NCBI RefSeq assembly: GCF_007993935.1
Contig: NZ_VITY01000005.1
Span: 248,001-312,000 of the forward strand
Length of the DNA stretch: 64,000 nt
DNA from: Bradyrhizobium macuxiense
GTDB lineage: Bacteria > Pseudomonadota > Alphaproteobacteria > Rhizobiales > Xanthobacteraceae
Direction: 5' to 3'
The position numbers and the translations under genes are program-made. Under the pieces are notes generated by a model that ran no database searches, was not told the DNA's origin, and worked only from the letters and a program-made list of their open reading frames with translations. Of the stretch, positions 50,703-59,622 are shown one piece after another. The stretch's first letter is position 1. The number at the start of each line of letters is the position of its first letter.

Positions 50703-51635
50703 ATGAGCGATGTCTCCGCCCGCGTTGCCGACTCCACAGGCAACTGGGTGGATACCCATGCGCCGGTCTGGTCGCGGCCCTATCTGCGGCTTGCGCGCTA
50801 CGACCGGCCGATCGGCTCCTGGCTGCTGTTGATGCCATGCTGGTGGTCGGCGGCACTCGCCGCCGGCGTCGCGCATGATGTTCGCTCGCTCCCGCTCACA
50901 GTCCTGCTGTTCTTCATCGGCGCCTTCGTGATGCGCGGCGCGGGCTGCACCTGGAACGACATCACCGACCGCGATCTCGACGCCAGGGTCGAGCGCACCC
51001 GGTCGCGCCCGATCCCGGCCGGGCAGGTGACGGTGACGCAGGCGGTGGTCTTCATGGTGCTGCAGGCGCTGATCGGGCTCCTCGTGCTGCTGCAGTTCAA
51101 CCGCTTCGCGGTCATGACCGGCATCGCCTCGCTGGTGATCGTTGCGATCTACCCGTTCATGAAGCGGATCACCTGGTGGCCGCAGGTCGTGCTCGGCCTC
51201 GCCTTCTCCTACGGCGCCCTGATGGGATTTGCGGTGACGCTCGAACGCATCGATCTGACCGCGATCGCGCTCTACGCCGGATCGATCGCCTGGGTGATCG
51301 CCTATGACACCATCTACGCCCATCAGGACGCCGAGGATGATGCGCTGATCGGCGTCAAATCCACCGCGCGGCTGTTCGGCGCGCGCACCCATCGGGCGCT
51401 GGTGATTTTCTATGGCCTCGCCGTGCTCTTGATCGGCGTGGCGTTCGCGCTCGCAGGCGCGCGCTGGCCGGCCTGGATCGGCCTTGCGGCGTTTGGCTTG
51501 CACCTCGCCTGGCAGGTCCGCCGGCTCGACACCAGCGACCCGGCGCTCTGCCTGCGTATCTTCAAATCCAACCGCGACGCCGGCTTCATCCTGTTCGCGA
51601 GCATGGTCATCGACGCGGTGATGCGGGCGGGGTAA
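50703..51635 (+). CDS. ubiA: 4-hydroxybenzoate polyprenyltransferase UbiA
   Basis: A 310-residue membrane enzyme with about eight helices. Both Asp-rich motifs are present: NDITDRDLDARVERT (near 88) and AYDTIYAHQDAEDD (near 200), which bind the magnesium-diphosphate of the prenyl donor. It attaches the polyprenyl chain to 4-hydroxybenzoate in ubiquinone synthesis, at the inner membrane. Length fits. It starts 10 bases behind paralog 2 and may share its transcript. Confidence 0.93.
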   Translation: MSDVSARVADSTGNWVDTHAPVWSRPYLRLARYDRPIGSWLLLMPCWWSAALAAGVAHDVRSLPLTVLLFFIGAFVMRGAGCTWNDITDRDLDARVERTRSRPIPAGQVTVTQAVVFMVLQALIGLLVLLQFNRFAVMTGIASLVIVAIYPFMKRITWWPQVVLGLAFSYGALMGFAVTLERIDLTAIALYAGSIAWVIAYDTIYAHQDAEDDALIGVKSTARLFGARTHRALVIFYGLAVLLIGVAFALAGARWPAWIGLAAFGLHLAWQVRRLDTSDPALCLRIFKSNRDAGFILFASMVIDAVMRAG

Positions 51636-51722
51636 TCGCTGCGTCCTCATCCACGCTGTCATCGCCCGGTGCGGGTGATGGCACCACGTGTTTGACGTAT
51701 TGAATCGAGAACCATCCACCGC

Positions 51723-51845
51723 CGTCGTCCTGGCGAAAGCCAGGACCCATTACCCCAGCTGCCCATTGTTGCGCGACGCCGGAGCTATGATCCCGTTCAC
51801 AATCAAACTCGGTGGTTATGGGTCCTGGCTTTCGCCAAGACGACA
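51723..51845 (+). repeat. Dispersed inverted repeat, family F
   Basis: CGTCGTCCTGGCGAAAGCCA then GGACCCATTACC at the left, and TTATGGGTCCTGGCTTTCGC then CAAGACGAC at the right, pair almost perfectly over about 30 bases. A single copy is seen in this window. It lies just after ubiA. Confidence 0.8.
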
Positions 51846-51877
51846 AAGAGTTTGAGGCTCGACCTGAGTGCGAAAAC

Positions 51878-52402
51878 TCAATCCCGCGCGATGATCTCGC
51901 GTTCGTCGCGATGCACGTTGGCTTCGTTGAGACGGAATCCGGCGCGGCGGCGGACCAGGAATTTCGGGCGGCGCGCGCGGATCGCGTTGCGGCGTCGGCG
52001 GCGCGGGGCAGGCGTCCGCGGTGCCGGCTCGCTCAGTTGCGGCAAACGGAAGATGTCGCTCCACATCTGCCAGGCGGAGGTGATTTCATCGGCATCCGAA
52101 CTGGAGCCGAGCGGAATGGAGAGCGCGGGATCGCGGTGCACCAGCACCAGCATCTGCGCGTCGTCGATGCCGCGCACCGCGACGCCGAGGAAATCGCTGA
52201 CGCGGACATTGACCGCCATCCGCATCCCGAGAACGGCGCGGCGCAGCACGACATGTTCGCGATGAAGCTCGACCTGCCGCGTGCCGCCGTCCGCGCGCGC
52301 ATCCTGCGCGTGGAAGCTGAGCGGAAGGGAAAGAGGGTCGAGCCGCATTGCGCAGCTCGACCCGGCGGAATTGATTCCGCTTGTTGGTGTTTGACGCCTC
52401 AA
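51878..52402 (-). CDS. DUF6101-like protein
   Basis: A 174-residue protein when started at TTG (52402), which has GGGGAGA at good distance; an ATG at 52348 gives 156 residues. Core strands are ELHREHVVLRRAVLGMRMAV and VSDFLGVAVRGIDDAQMLVL, VLVHRDPALSIPL. An Arg-rich stretch (PAPRRRRRNAIRARRP) follows, then a conserved end. The pattern matches a family present in Bradyrhizobium and relatives (DUF6101 by memory). Function unknown; probably cytoplasmic. Confidence 0.65.
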   Translation of the reverse strand: MRRQTPTSGINSAGSSCAMRLDPLSLPLSFHAQDARADGGTRQVELHREHVVLRRAVLGMRMAVNVRVSDFLGVAVRGIDDAQMLVLVHRDPALSIPLGSSSDADEITSAWQMWSDIFRLPQLSEPAPRTPAPRRRRRNAIRARRPKFLVRRRAGFRLNEANVHRDEREIIARD

Positions 52403-52679
52403 AGCTCTAGTCTCCCCGCCGGGATTATGTTCCCCGGTCGATGTGTGAGAGCCTAGCCGAGCGATTGCCGTTTCGGCTTAAAAAGCCTGGTTAATCGCTC
52501 CTCACCTGGCGCCATGATTGACAAGAGGTTGGCCCGCATGATTGACGAAGCCTTGCACCGATCACTCAAATCTTTGTTGCCTGCCGGCGCAAAGTGCTTG
52601 AAATCCCTGTGAATCCGGCACATCTGGTGAGGTCTGTCGACCTCGTTCCGGGCCCCCCTCAATCCGCAGGAATTCGTTC

Positions 52680-54068
52680 GTGAACTCTTCACCATCTGCA
52701 TCGCGACACGGCGATACCTCCGATCTGTTTGACCAATCCGCGCTCAGCGACCTCGCGCAGCGCCTGGTCGATGCCGCCAAGCGCGCGGGCGCCGATGCCG
52801 CCGATGCCATCGCGGTGCGCGGCGTCTCGCAAGGCGTCGAGGTGCGCGATGGCCGGGTCGAGGAAACCGAGCGCTCCGAGGGCGACGACGTGGGTCTGCG
52901 GGTGTTCGTCGGCCAGCGCCAGGCCGTGGTGTCGACCAATGACGTCACCGGCGACGGGATCGCAAAGCTCGCCGAGCGCGCGGTCGCGATGGCGCGCGTG
53001 GCGCCGGACGACAAATATGTCGGGCTGGCCGATCCCGCGCTCCATGCGCATGATTTCCCTGACCTCGATCTGCTCGACCGCAATGTGCCGACCACGGCCG
53101 AGCTCGAGCAGCGCGCCATTGCGGCGGAGGCTGCGGCGCTCGCGGTCAAGGGCGTCACCAAGTCCGGCGGGGCGTCGGCCTCGACCGGGATCGGCGGCAT
53201 GGTGCTGGTGACGTCGACCGGTTTCCACGGTTCTTATCTGCGTTCCAGCCACGGCATCTCCACGACCGCGATTTCCGGCGAGGGCACCGGGATGGAGCGC
53301 GACTACGACTTCACCAGCGCGCCGCATGCCTCCGATCTCGATTCACCCACGACCGTTGGCCGCAAGGCCGGCGAACGCGCGGTGGCGCGGTCGAACCCGC
53401 GCAAGGTCGAGACCTGCAAGGTGCCGGTGGTGTTCGATCCGCGGGTTGCCGGCTCGATCGTCGGCCATCTGGTCGGCGCCATCAACGGCGCCTCGATCGC
53501 GCGCAAGACCAGCTTCCTGAAGGACAAGCTCGGCGAGCAGCTGTTCTCCAGGGACATCCGTATCATCGACGATCCCTTGCGCGTGCGCGGCCTGCGCTCG
53601 CAGACCTTCGATGCCGAGGGCGTCAAGGTGAAGAAGATCGCGCTGATCGACGAAGGCGTGCTGACCACCTGGGTGCTGGACTCCGCGACCGCGCGCGAGC
53701 TCGGCCTGATCACGACAGGGCATGCGCATCGCGGCGTGTCGTCCTCGCCGTCACCCGGAACGTATAATCTGCATCTCGAGCCCGGTGTGGTGACGCCGAA
53801 GGAGCTGATCTCCGACATCAAGCAGGGCTTCTATGTCACCGACCTGATCGGCTCCGGCGTCAACGGCGTGACCGGCGATTACAGCCGCGGCGCGTCCGGC
53901 TTCTGGATCGAGAACGGTGAGATCACCTATCCGGTCAGCGAAGTGACCATCGCAGGCCATCTGCTGCCGATGTTCAAGTCGCTGGTCGCCGCCAACGATC
54001 TGGAGTTCCGCTATGGCGTCAATTCGCCGACCTTGCGCATCGAGGGCCTGACGCTTGGCGGACGCTGA
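52680..54068 (+). CDS. pmbA: TldD/PmbA family protease subunit (PmbA/TldE)
   Basis: A 462-residue PmbA homolog: VEVRDGRVEETERSEGDDVG near 60, EGTGMERDYDFTSAPHASDL near 200, and RKTSFLKDKLGEQLFS and GASGFWIENGEITYPVSEV in the C-terminal part. PmbA(TldE) pairs with TldD to process peptides such as microcins and antitoxins. Only PmbA is present here. It begins with GTG (52680) and its end overlaps the next gene by 14 bases. It heads the run of overlapped genes up to lpxK. Confidence 0.88.
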   Translation: MNSSPSASRHGDTSDLFDQSALSDLAQRLVDAAKRAGADAADAIAVRGVSQGVEVRDGRVEETERSEGDDVGLRVFVGQRQAVVSTNDVTGDGIAKLAERAVAMARVAPDDKYVGLADPALHAHDFPDLDLLDRNVPTTAELEQRAIAAEAAALAVKGVTKSGGASASTGIGGMVLVTSTGFHGSYLRSSHGISTTAISGEGTGMERDYDFTSAPHASDLDSPTTVGRKAGERAVARSNPRKVETCKVPVVFDPRVAGSIVGHLVGAINGASIARKTSFLKDKLGEQLFSRDIRIIDDPLRVRGLRSQTFDAEGVKVKKIALIDEGVLTTWVLDSATARELGLITTGHAHRGVSSSPSPGTYNLHLEPGVVTPKELISDIKQGFYVTDLIGSGVNGVTGDYSRGASGFWIENGEITYPVSEVTIAGHLLPMFKSLVAANDLEFRYGVNSPTLRIEGLTLGGR

Positions 54069-54864
54069 TACGGACGACTGGACCAAGGCGCGCGATGCCG
54101 CCTTGCTGACCAGATCGGTGCAGGAGGCGGGCCGGCTCGCGCTGTCGCTGTTCCGCACCGAATTGAAGAACTGGATCAAGGGCGCGTCCTCGCCGGTCTC
54201 CGAGGCCGACATCGCGGTCAACGATCTGCTGGAGCAGCAGCTGCGCTCGGCGACGCCGGCCTATGGCTGGCTGTCGGAGGAGAGCGCCGACGACGCGAGC
54301 AGGCTCGACAGGCGCTTCACCTGGATCGTCGATCCGATCGACGGCACCCGCGCCTATCTCGCCGGGCGCGAGGATTGGTGCGTCAGCGTGGCGCTGGTTG
54401 AAAATGCGTCTCCGGTACTCGCGGCGGTGTATGCGCCGGTGAGCGAGGAATTCTTTTTCGCCGCCCGCGGGCAGGGCGCCACCCTAAACGACGCCGCCGT
54501 GCACGCGACCGCGGGCGTCGATTTCAATTTTCCGCGCATGGCCGGACCGAAACCGCTGGTGCAACGGCTCAGCCCGACGCCGGACGAGATCACGCTGTTT
54601 CCGCGGATCGGATCGCTGGCCTTGCGGTTGTGCCGCGTAGCACAAGGTCGACTTGACGCGGCCTTCGCGGGCGGGCAAAGCCGCGACTGGGATCTTGCCG
54701 CCGCGAATTTGATCGTGCAGGAAGCGGGTGGTAAGATGACAGCGCTCTCGGGGGAAGCGATTGAGTACAATCGCCGGGAGGTGACGCATGGGGTGCTGGT
54801 GGCAGCAGGACGCGAACGTCATGCACGCATTGTCGAGCATTTTCGCAGCCGTCCATTGCCGTGA
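54055..54864 (+). CDS. CysQ/inositol-monophosphatase-like phosphatase
   Basis: A 269-residue Mg-dependent phosphatase of the IMPase/CysQ group. Motifs are LSEESADD (near 80), WIVDPIDGTRAYLAGREDWC (near 97) and GQSRDWDLAAANLIVQEAGG (near 210). It probably removes phosphate from 3'-phosphoadenosine-5'-phosphate or a sugar phosphate. It starts at TTG inside the last codons of pmbA (14-base overlap), so it is translationally coupled. The true substrate is unproven. Confidence 0.85.
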   Translation: MADADTDDWTKARDAALLTRSVQEAGRLALSLFRTELKNWIKGASSPVSEADIAVNDLLEQQLRSATPAYGWLSEESADDASRLDRRFTWIVDPIDGTRAYLAGREDWCVSVALVENASPVLAAVYAPVSEEFFFAARGQGATLNDAAVHATAGVDFNFPRMAGPKPLVQRLSPTPDEITLFPRIGSLALRLCRVAQGRLDAAFAGGQSRDWDLAAANLIVQEAGGKMTALSGEAIEYNRREVTHGVLVAAGRERHARIVEHFRSRPLP

Positions 54865-54891
54865 GGCCTCGCTGATCCGCTCCGCGCTTCC

Positions 54892-54965
54892 GATTGTGAC
54901 AACAAGACTTGTTACGACAGACTTGTGACGACCAGACTTGCGACGACACGACCTGTGACGACCAC
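54892..54965 (+). repeat. Tandem array of 14-16-base repeats
   Basis: Units GATTGTGACAACAA, GACTTGTTACGACA, GACTTGTGACGACCA, GACTTGCGACGACAC and GACCTGTGACGACCAC follow each other, between the phosphatase gene and the DUF4170 gene. Similar in unit length and core words to the array at 23605-23660. Confidence 0.7.
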
Positions 54966-55009
54966 GACTTCAGTTCTTTGCCGGGCATCTCGTTAGGAAA
55001 ACCACCACC

Positions 55010-55258
55010 ATGTCAGACAATGCCCAGCCTCAGCTGCTTCACCTCGTTATCGGCGGCGAGTTGACCGATCTCGAGCACAACACCTTCAAGAATTTGGACG
55101 AAGTCGAGATCGTCGGCGTCTACCCGAACTACGCGACCGCCTATGCGGCCTGGAAGGCGAAGGCGCAGGCGACCGTGGACAACGCCCAGATGCGCTATTT
55201 CGTCGTTCACCTCCACCGGTTGCTCGATCCTGAGCAGGACACAAAGCACTCCCATTGA
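55010..55258 (+). CDS. DUF4170 protein
   Basis: An 82-residue protein: LLHLVIGGELTDLEHNTFKN, VEIVGVYPNYATAYAAWKAK and MRYFVVHLHRLLDPEQ. This is the small DUF4170 family that lies between cysQ-type and lipopolysaccharide genes in many alphaproteobacteria. Its function is unknown. The conserved place next to lipid A/core genes suggests an envelope role. Its stop overlaps the next start (ATTGA). Confidence 0.82.
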   Translation: MSDNAQPQLLHLVIGGELTDLEHNTFKNLDEVEIVGVYPNYATAYAAWKAKAQATVDNAQMRYFVVHLHRLLDPEQDTKHSH

Positions 55259-55968
55259 AACGACTATTTCGCGATCTGCTGCGCAGCGGCTTCGTGCAGC
55301 GCGCGCTGGGTGTGCTTGCGGCCGAATATCTGCGGCTGGTCTGGTACACCAACCGCTTCATCTATCAGCCGTCTGACGTCTACGAGATCGTCGAGCCCCT
55401 GATGCCGGCGATCTTCGTGTTCTGGCACGGCCAGCACTTCATGACGCCGTTCATCAAGACCAAGGCGAGCTACCGCGCCAAGGTGCTGATCTCCCGCCAC
55501 CGCGACGGCGAGTTCAACGCCCTCGCGGTGGAGCGGCTCGGCATCGGCACCATCAGGGGTTCCGGCGACCATTCCGGCGCGTTCCATCGCAAGGGCGGCG
55601 TCGGCGCCTTCCTGGAGATGGTGCGGGCGCTGGAAGACGGCTGCAACATGGCCACCACCGCCGACGTGCCGAAGCGGGCGCGGGTGGCGGGTCTCGGGGC
55701 CATCATGCTGGCGCGGGAAACCGGCCGGCCGATCGTCCCCTTTGCGATGGTCACCAGCCGATTCATCCGGTTGAAAAACTGGGATTCGACCACCATCAAT
55801 TTGCCATTCGGGCGCGGCGCAGTGGTAGGTATTGAGCCGGTCTATGTGCCGCCCGATGCCGACGCCGCGACCATGGAAAAGCTTCGGCAGCACGTGGAGA
55901 ATCTGCTCAACGAAGCGACCCGGCGCGCCTATGCAGCCGTCGGGCGGCCGGAGGCAACGCTTGGCTAG
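55255..55968 (+). CDS. DUF374 / lysophospholipid-acyltransferase-like protein
   Basis: A 237-residue protein of the DUF374 branch of the LPLAT superfamily. PAIFVFWHGQHFMTPF near 52 has the HxxxxF-type site (His with Phe/Met), SRHRDGEFNALAVERLGIGT near 82 is the family signature, and ARETGRPIVPFAMV near 152 follows. Relatives transfer acyl chains during lipid A or phospholipid assembly. It starts with TTG overlapping the DUF4170 stop. It is upstream of waaA and lpxK, so a lipid A role is likely but unproven. Confidence 0.82.
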   Translation: MKRLFRDLLRSGFVQRALGVLAAEYLRLVWYTNRFIYQPSDVYEIVEPLMPAIFVFWHGQHFMTPFIKTKASYRAKVLISRHRDGEFNALAVERLGIGTIRGSGDHSGAFHRKGGVGAFLEMVRALEDGCNMATTADVPKRARVAGLGAIMLARETGRPIVPFAMVTSRFIRLKNWDSTTINLPFGRGAVVGIEPVYVPPDADAATMEKLRQHVENLLNEATRRAYAAVGRPEATLG

Positions 55969-57265
55969 CTCGCTACCGATGACGTTGCGCGTCTACCGCA
56001 AGCTGTCGTCCGCGATGGTGCCGCTCGCGCCTGCCCTGATCAAGCGGCGGCTCAAGCTCGGCAAGGAAGATCCCGAACGCGTCGGCGAGCGGCGTGGCGT
56101 CAGCGCCGACACCAGGCCGCAGGGCCCGCTGGTGTGGATCCACGGCGCCAGCGTCGGCGAGGTGCTGGCGGCGGTGGGGCTGATCGAACGGCTGCGCGCG
56201 CTCAATCTGCGCATTCTGCTCACCTCGGGGACAGTGACCTCGGCCGCGATCGTCGCCAAGCGTTTTCCGCCCGACGTGATCCATCAATACGTGCCGTATG
56301 ACTCACCGCGCTATGTCGCGCGCTTCCTCGATCACTGGCATCCGTCGCTGGCGCTGTTCATCGAGTCCGATCTGTGGCCGAACCTGATCCTGTCGAGCGC
56401 CGCGCGGCGGCTGCCGATGGTCCTGATCAACGGGCGGATGTCGCAGCGCTCGTTCCCGCGCTGGCGCCGGGTCTCCAACACCATCGGCGCGCTGCTCGGA
56501 CGGTTCGACATCTGCCTCGCGCAGTCGAAGACCGACGCCGAACGCTTTGCCGCGCTCGGCAGCCAAAACGTCGTCGTCACCGGCAACCTCAAGCTCGACG
56601 TCGCGGCGCCGCCGGCCGATCCCGCCAAGCTGGAGCGGCTGATGTCGGTGACGCGCGGCCGCGCGATCGTGGTCGCCGCGTCGACCCATCCCGGCGAGGA
56701 AGAGATCCTGATCGAGACGCACAAGTCGCTCGCCAAATTCTTCCCCGGGCTGCTCACGGTGATCGTGCCGCGGCACGCCCATCGCGGTGAGGCGGTCGCA
56801 CAACTCGTGACGGATGCCGGCCTGCGCCCCGGCCTGCGCTCGCACGAGGACCTGCCGGTCGCGACAACGGATATCTACGTCGCCGATACGATGGGCGAGC
56901 TCGGCCTGTTCTACCGCCTGGCGCCGATCGTGTTCATGGGCGGCTCGCTGGTCCCGCATGGCGGCCAGAATCCGATCGAGGCGATCAAGCTTGGCGCTGC
57001 GATCGTGCACGGCCCGCACGTGTTCAATTTCACCGACGTCTATGACGCGCTCGATCGTAGCGGCGGCGCGCGGCGCGCCGACGACCGGGAAGCGCTGGTC
57101 AAGCAGCTCGGCCAGTTCCTTGCCGATCCCGCGTCGCGTGATGCGTCGCTGGCCGCTTCCGAGCGCGTCGTCGAGCAACTCGGTGGTGCGCTGGAACGCA
57201 CGGTGACCGCTCTCGAGCCCTATCTGTTGCAGTTGCGGCTCGAGATGGGAGCCGCCAATGCGTGA
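55961..57265 (+). CDS. waaA: 3-deoxy-D-manno-octulosonic acid (Kdo) transferase
   Basis: A GT30 Kdo transferase of 434 residues. VWIHGASVGEVLAAVGLIER near 50, LALFIESDLWPNLIL near 125, VLINGRMSQRSFPRW near 148 and DTMGELGLFYRLAPIVFMGG near 308 are the usual signatures, ending with HGGQNPIEA. It adds Kdo to lipid IVA at the inner membrane. The TTG at 55961 behind GGAGG is the favoured start and overlaps the previous gene by 8 bases; an ATG at 55979 is the alternative. It overlaps lpxK by 8 bases. Confidence 0.92.
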   Translation: MASSLPMTLRVYRKLSSAMVPLAPALIKRRLKLGKEDPERVGERRGVSADTRPQGPLVWIHGASVGEVLAAVGLIERLRALNLRILLTSGTVTSAAIVAKRFPPDVIHQYVPYDSPRYVARFLDHWHPSLALFIESDLWPNLILSSAARRLPMVLINGRMSQRSFPRWRRVSNTIGALLGRFDICLAQSKTDAERFAALGSQNVVVTGNLKLDVAAPPADPAKLERLMSVTRGRAIVVAASTHPGEEEILIETHKSLAKFFPGLLTVIVPRHAHRGEAVAQLVTDAGLRPGLRSHEDLPVATTDIYVADTMGELGLFYRLAPIVFMGGSLVPHGGQNPIEAIKLGAAIVHGPHVFNFTDVYDALDRSGGARRADDREALVKQLGQFLADPASRDASLAASERVVEQLGGALERTVTALEPYLLQLRLEMGAANA

Positions 57266-58280
57266 GCCGGCCTTCTGGCACCGGCCGTCGTCTTGGATCG
57301 CATCTCTGTTGAGCCCTCTTGCCGCGCTGTACAGCGCGGTCGCCGCGCGGCGGATGCGGCAATCCGGCGCTGATGCCGGCATTCCGGTGATCTGCGTCGG
57401 CAACTATCATGTCGGCGGCGCCGGCAAGACGCCGACGGTGCTGGCGCTGGCAAAACTGCTGCGCGAGCTCGACGAACGGCCGGTGGTGCTCAGCCGCGGC
57501 TATGGCGGCAGGCTTGCCGGACCGGTCAAGGTCGATCGCGAGCGCCATACGGCGGCCGATGTAGGCGACGAACCGCTGATGATGGCAAGGACCTTGCCGG
57601 TCGTGGTGTCGCGCGACCGCGCCGCAGGCCTCGCGCTGGCGCGCGCGCAGGACGCCAGCGTGATCCTGATGGATGACGGTTTCCAGAATCCATCCGTGCT
57701 CAAGGACACCTGCCTGATCGTGATCGACGGCACGCGCGGCGTCGGCAACGGCCGCGTGATTCCGGCAGGCCCGTTGCGCGCGCCGCTGTCGCCGCAGCTC
57801 GCGCGAACCGACGCGCTGATCGTGGTCGGCGAGGGGAGCGCGGCAGCAAAGATCGCGGCCGATCTCGCATCGCGTGGCAAGCCGGTCTTGTCTGCACATC
57901 TGAGGCCCGACCAGGATTCGCTGGCGGCGCTGCGCGGTACTCGTTCGCTCGCCTTCGCCGGCATCGGCGATCCCGCGCGCTTCTTCAACGCGCTGCGCTC
58001 AAGTGGCGTCGATGTCGTGCGCAGCCGAGCTTTCCCCGATCATCACGCCTTCACGGCGGGCGAGATCGAACAGCTCACGGCGGACGCGCGAAGCGATGGG
58101 CTGACGCTGGTGACGACGGAAAAGGATCTGACGCGGCTGCGCGGTCCGGGCGGGATGCCGGCCCCAGCACAGGCGATCGTGCCGTTCGCGGTGACGATGC
58201 AATTCGACGATGCAGCCGCGCTGCGGCGCTTCGTCACCGATCAGCTGTTCAAGGCGCGGGACAGGAGGCTGCGGAGATGA
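57258..58280 (+). CDS. lpxK: Tetraacyldisaccharide 4'-kinase LpxK
   Basis: A 340-residue LpxK with a membrane-associated N-terminal helix (about 14-31). The P-loop-like CVGNYHVGGAGKTPTVLAL (near 47-65), the conserved VVLSRGYGG (near 76), VGDEPLMMA and VILMDDGFQNP (near 135) mark the family. It phosphorylates the 4' position of the lipid A precursor. It overlaps waaA by 8 bases, so both are made together. Length is normal. Confidence 0.95.
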   Translation: MREPAFWHRPSSWIASLLSPLAALYSAVAARRMRQSGADAGIPVICVGNYHVGGAGKTPTVLALAKLLRELDERPVVLSRGYGGRLAGPVKVDRERHTAADVGDEPLMMARTLPVVVSRDRAAGLALARAQDASVILMDDGFQNPSVLKDTCLIVIDGTRGVGNGRVIPAGPLRAPLSPQLARTDALIVVGEGSAAAKIAADLASRGKPVLSAHLRPDQDSLAALRGTRSLAFAGIGDPARFFNALRSSGVDVVRSRAFPDHHAFTAGEIEQLTADARSDGLTLVTTEKDLTRLRGPGGMPAPAQAIVPFAVTMQFDDAAALRRFVTDQLFKARDRRLRR

Positions 58281-58294
58281 ACCGAGCCCTGAGC

Positions 58295-58522
58295 TCAGGC
58301 CTGCGGCTTGACCATGCCGGGATGGTGGCGCTGCAGCACGGCGGTCGGCGTGGCGTAGGCCTCCTGCAGGTCGACGCTCCAATACTTCAGCTCGTCGAGC
58401 GGAATCCGGACGTCGGTGATGGCACATCGCACAAAGGTGCCGGGCGAGATCACGCGGAAATCGCCGTCGAGATATTGCACCTGCGCTTCGCCATGGCCCG
58501 AGGGACCGAACTTGTTCAGCAC
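58295..58522 (-). CDS. DUF2093 protein
   Basis: A 75-residue protein: GHGEAQVQYLDGDFRVISPG, VRCAITDVRIPLDELKYWSV and QEAYATPTAVLQRHHPGM. This small family is restricted to alphaproteobacteria and almost always sits next to lpxK/xseA. No function is known. It is convergent with lpxK (14 bases between stops). Confidence 0.88.
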   Translation of the reverse strand: MLNKFGPSGHGEAQVQYLDGDFRVISPGTFVRCAITDVRIPLDELKYWSVDLQEAYATPTAVLQRHHPGMVKPQA

Positions 58523-58709
58523 GTTTGAGCTCTCCGCCTTGCCTCCGATGAGGCAGCCTTAAATGTTCATGAAGCCGTCTATCACAGATAGGGGGTCATG
58601 TCCGCCCGTTAAACCACCGACTTGTGATGATTTGGCGGCGAAAGCGCATGGTAGCGTTGCGGATGTGGTCCGCTGTGTTTGCAGCGCCATGACGAGCCGG
58701 CCGGATCGG

Positions 58710-59540
58710 ATGCGCCTCAAGTCAGTTTTCATGTGCCTCGCGATGCTTGCCGTGCCGGCCGCGGCCGCGGCGCCGCTGCCGGCCCCGCGTCAGGTCGAGA
58801 TTCCCGATGGCAATGTCACGCTGCACGCGCAGCTCTACCGGCCCGACGGCGACGGCCCGTTCCCGACGGTGATCGCACTGCATGGCTGCGGCGGTCTCGC
58901 CGGACGCTCCGAGGCCGTGCTGCCGCGCTACCGCGATTGGGCCGAGCAACTGCTCACGTCAGGGCATGCGGTGCTGCTGCCGGACAGTTACGGCTCGCGC
59001 GAGCTGGGTCCGCAGTGCCGCATCAGGGAGCACCAGGTCCAGACCCGCCGTGCCCGGGTTGCGGACATCAATGCCGCGCGGCAGTGGCTGGTGCAGCAGA
59101 AATGGGTGGCGAAGAGCCGCATCAGCCTGATCGGCTGGGGCAATGGCGCGGCCGCCTTGCTGTGGGCGGTGCGGCCGCAGATGTGGTCGCGCAACGGCGA
59201 GCCGGACTTCCGCTCGGCCGTCGCGTTCTACCCGGATTGCCGCACCTCGTTCGGTCTCGGCTGGAGCGCGCGGGTGCCGACGCTGGTTTTGATCGGCGCG
59301 CGCGACGATGTCACCTCATCATCGGCCTGCCACCAGATGGTCGACGGCGCGCACGGCCGCAGCGCGCTTGCAAAGATCGTGGTCTATCCCGAGGCCTATC
59401 ACGATTTCGACCGTGCCAATCTGCCGCTGCATGCGGTCGCGGCCTCCGATGCCGAGATCGCTGAACGCGGTCACATCGGCACCGATGCGGATGCGCGCAA
59501 GGACGCGCAGAAGCAGGTCGCGGAGTGGCTGTCGCGCTAG
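58710..59540 (+). CDS. Exported dienelactone-hydrolase-like protein without nucleophile
   Basis: A 276-residue alpha/beta hydrolase with signal peptide (about 1-20). The oxyanion loop IALHGCGGLAG (near 56), VLIGARDDVTSSSACHQ and the His in YPEAYHDFDRANLP are as in the family. The nucleophile elbow, however, reads LIGWGNGAAAL: the central residue Gly144 stands where Ser or Cys should be. It is probably catalytically inactive on esters or uses another mechanism. It has the same order and similar length as the complete paralog at 4235-5077. An ATG at 58689 adds seven residues. Confidence 0.75.
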   Translation: MRLKSVFMCLAMLAVPAAAAAPLPAPRQVEIPDGNVTLHAQLYRPDGDGPFPTVIALHGCGGLAGRSEAVLPRYRDWAEQLLTSGHAVLLPDSYGSRELGPQCRIREHQVQTRRARVADINAARQWLVQQKWVAKSRISLIGWGNGAAALLWAVRPQMWSRNGEPDFRSAVAFYPDCRTSFGLGWSARVPTLVLIGARDDVTSSSACHQMVDGAHGRSALAKIVVYPEAYHDFDRANLPLHAVAASDAEIAERGHIGTDADARKDAQKQVAEWLSR

Positions 59541-59612
59541 AGCATGATCCGGAAAAGTGCGCAGCGGTTTTCCCCGCGACAAACGCGAAGCGTTTGCGCG
59601 TGGATCATGCTC
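59540..59612 (+). repeat. Dispersed palindromic repeat, family A copy 2
   Basis: GAGCATGATCCGGAAAAGTG at the left, an inner palindrome AAACGCGAAGCGTTTGCGCG, and GGATCATGCTC at the right. It fills the space between the hydrolase and xseA, whose stops converge. Confidence 0.8.
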
Positions 59613-59622
59613 CAAAAAAAGG

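Noticed and set aside
54892..54965. Possible CRISPR array
   Set aside because: Units are contiguous and degenerate with no unique spacers and no cas genes; it is a tandem repeat.
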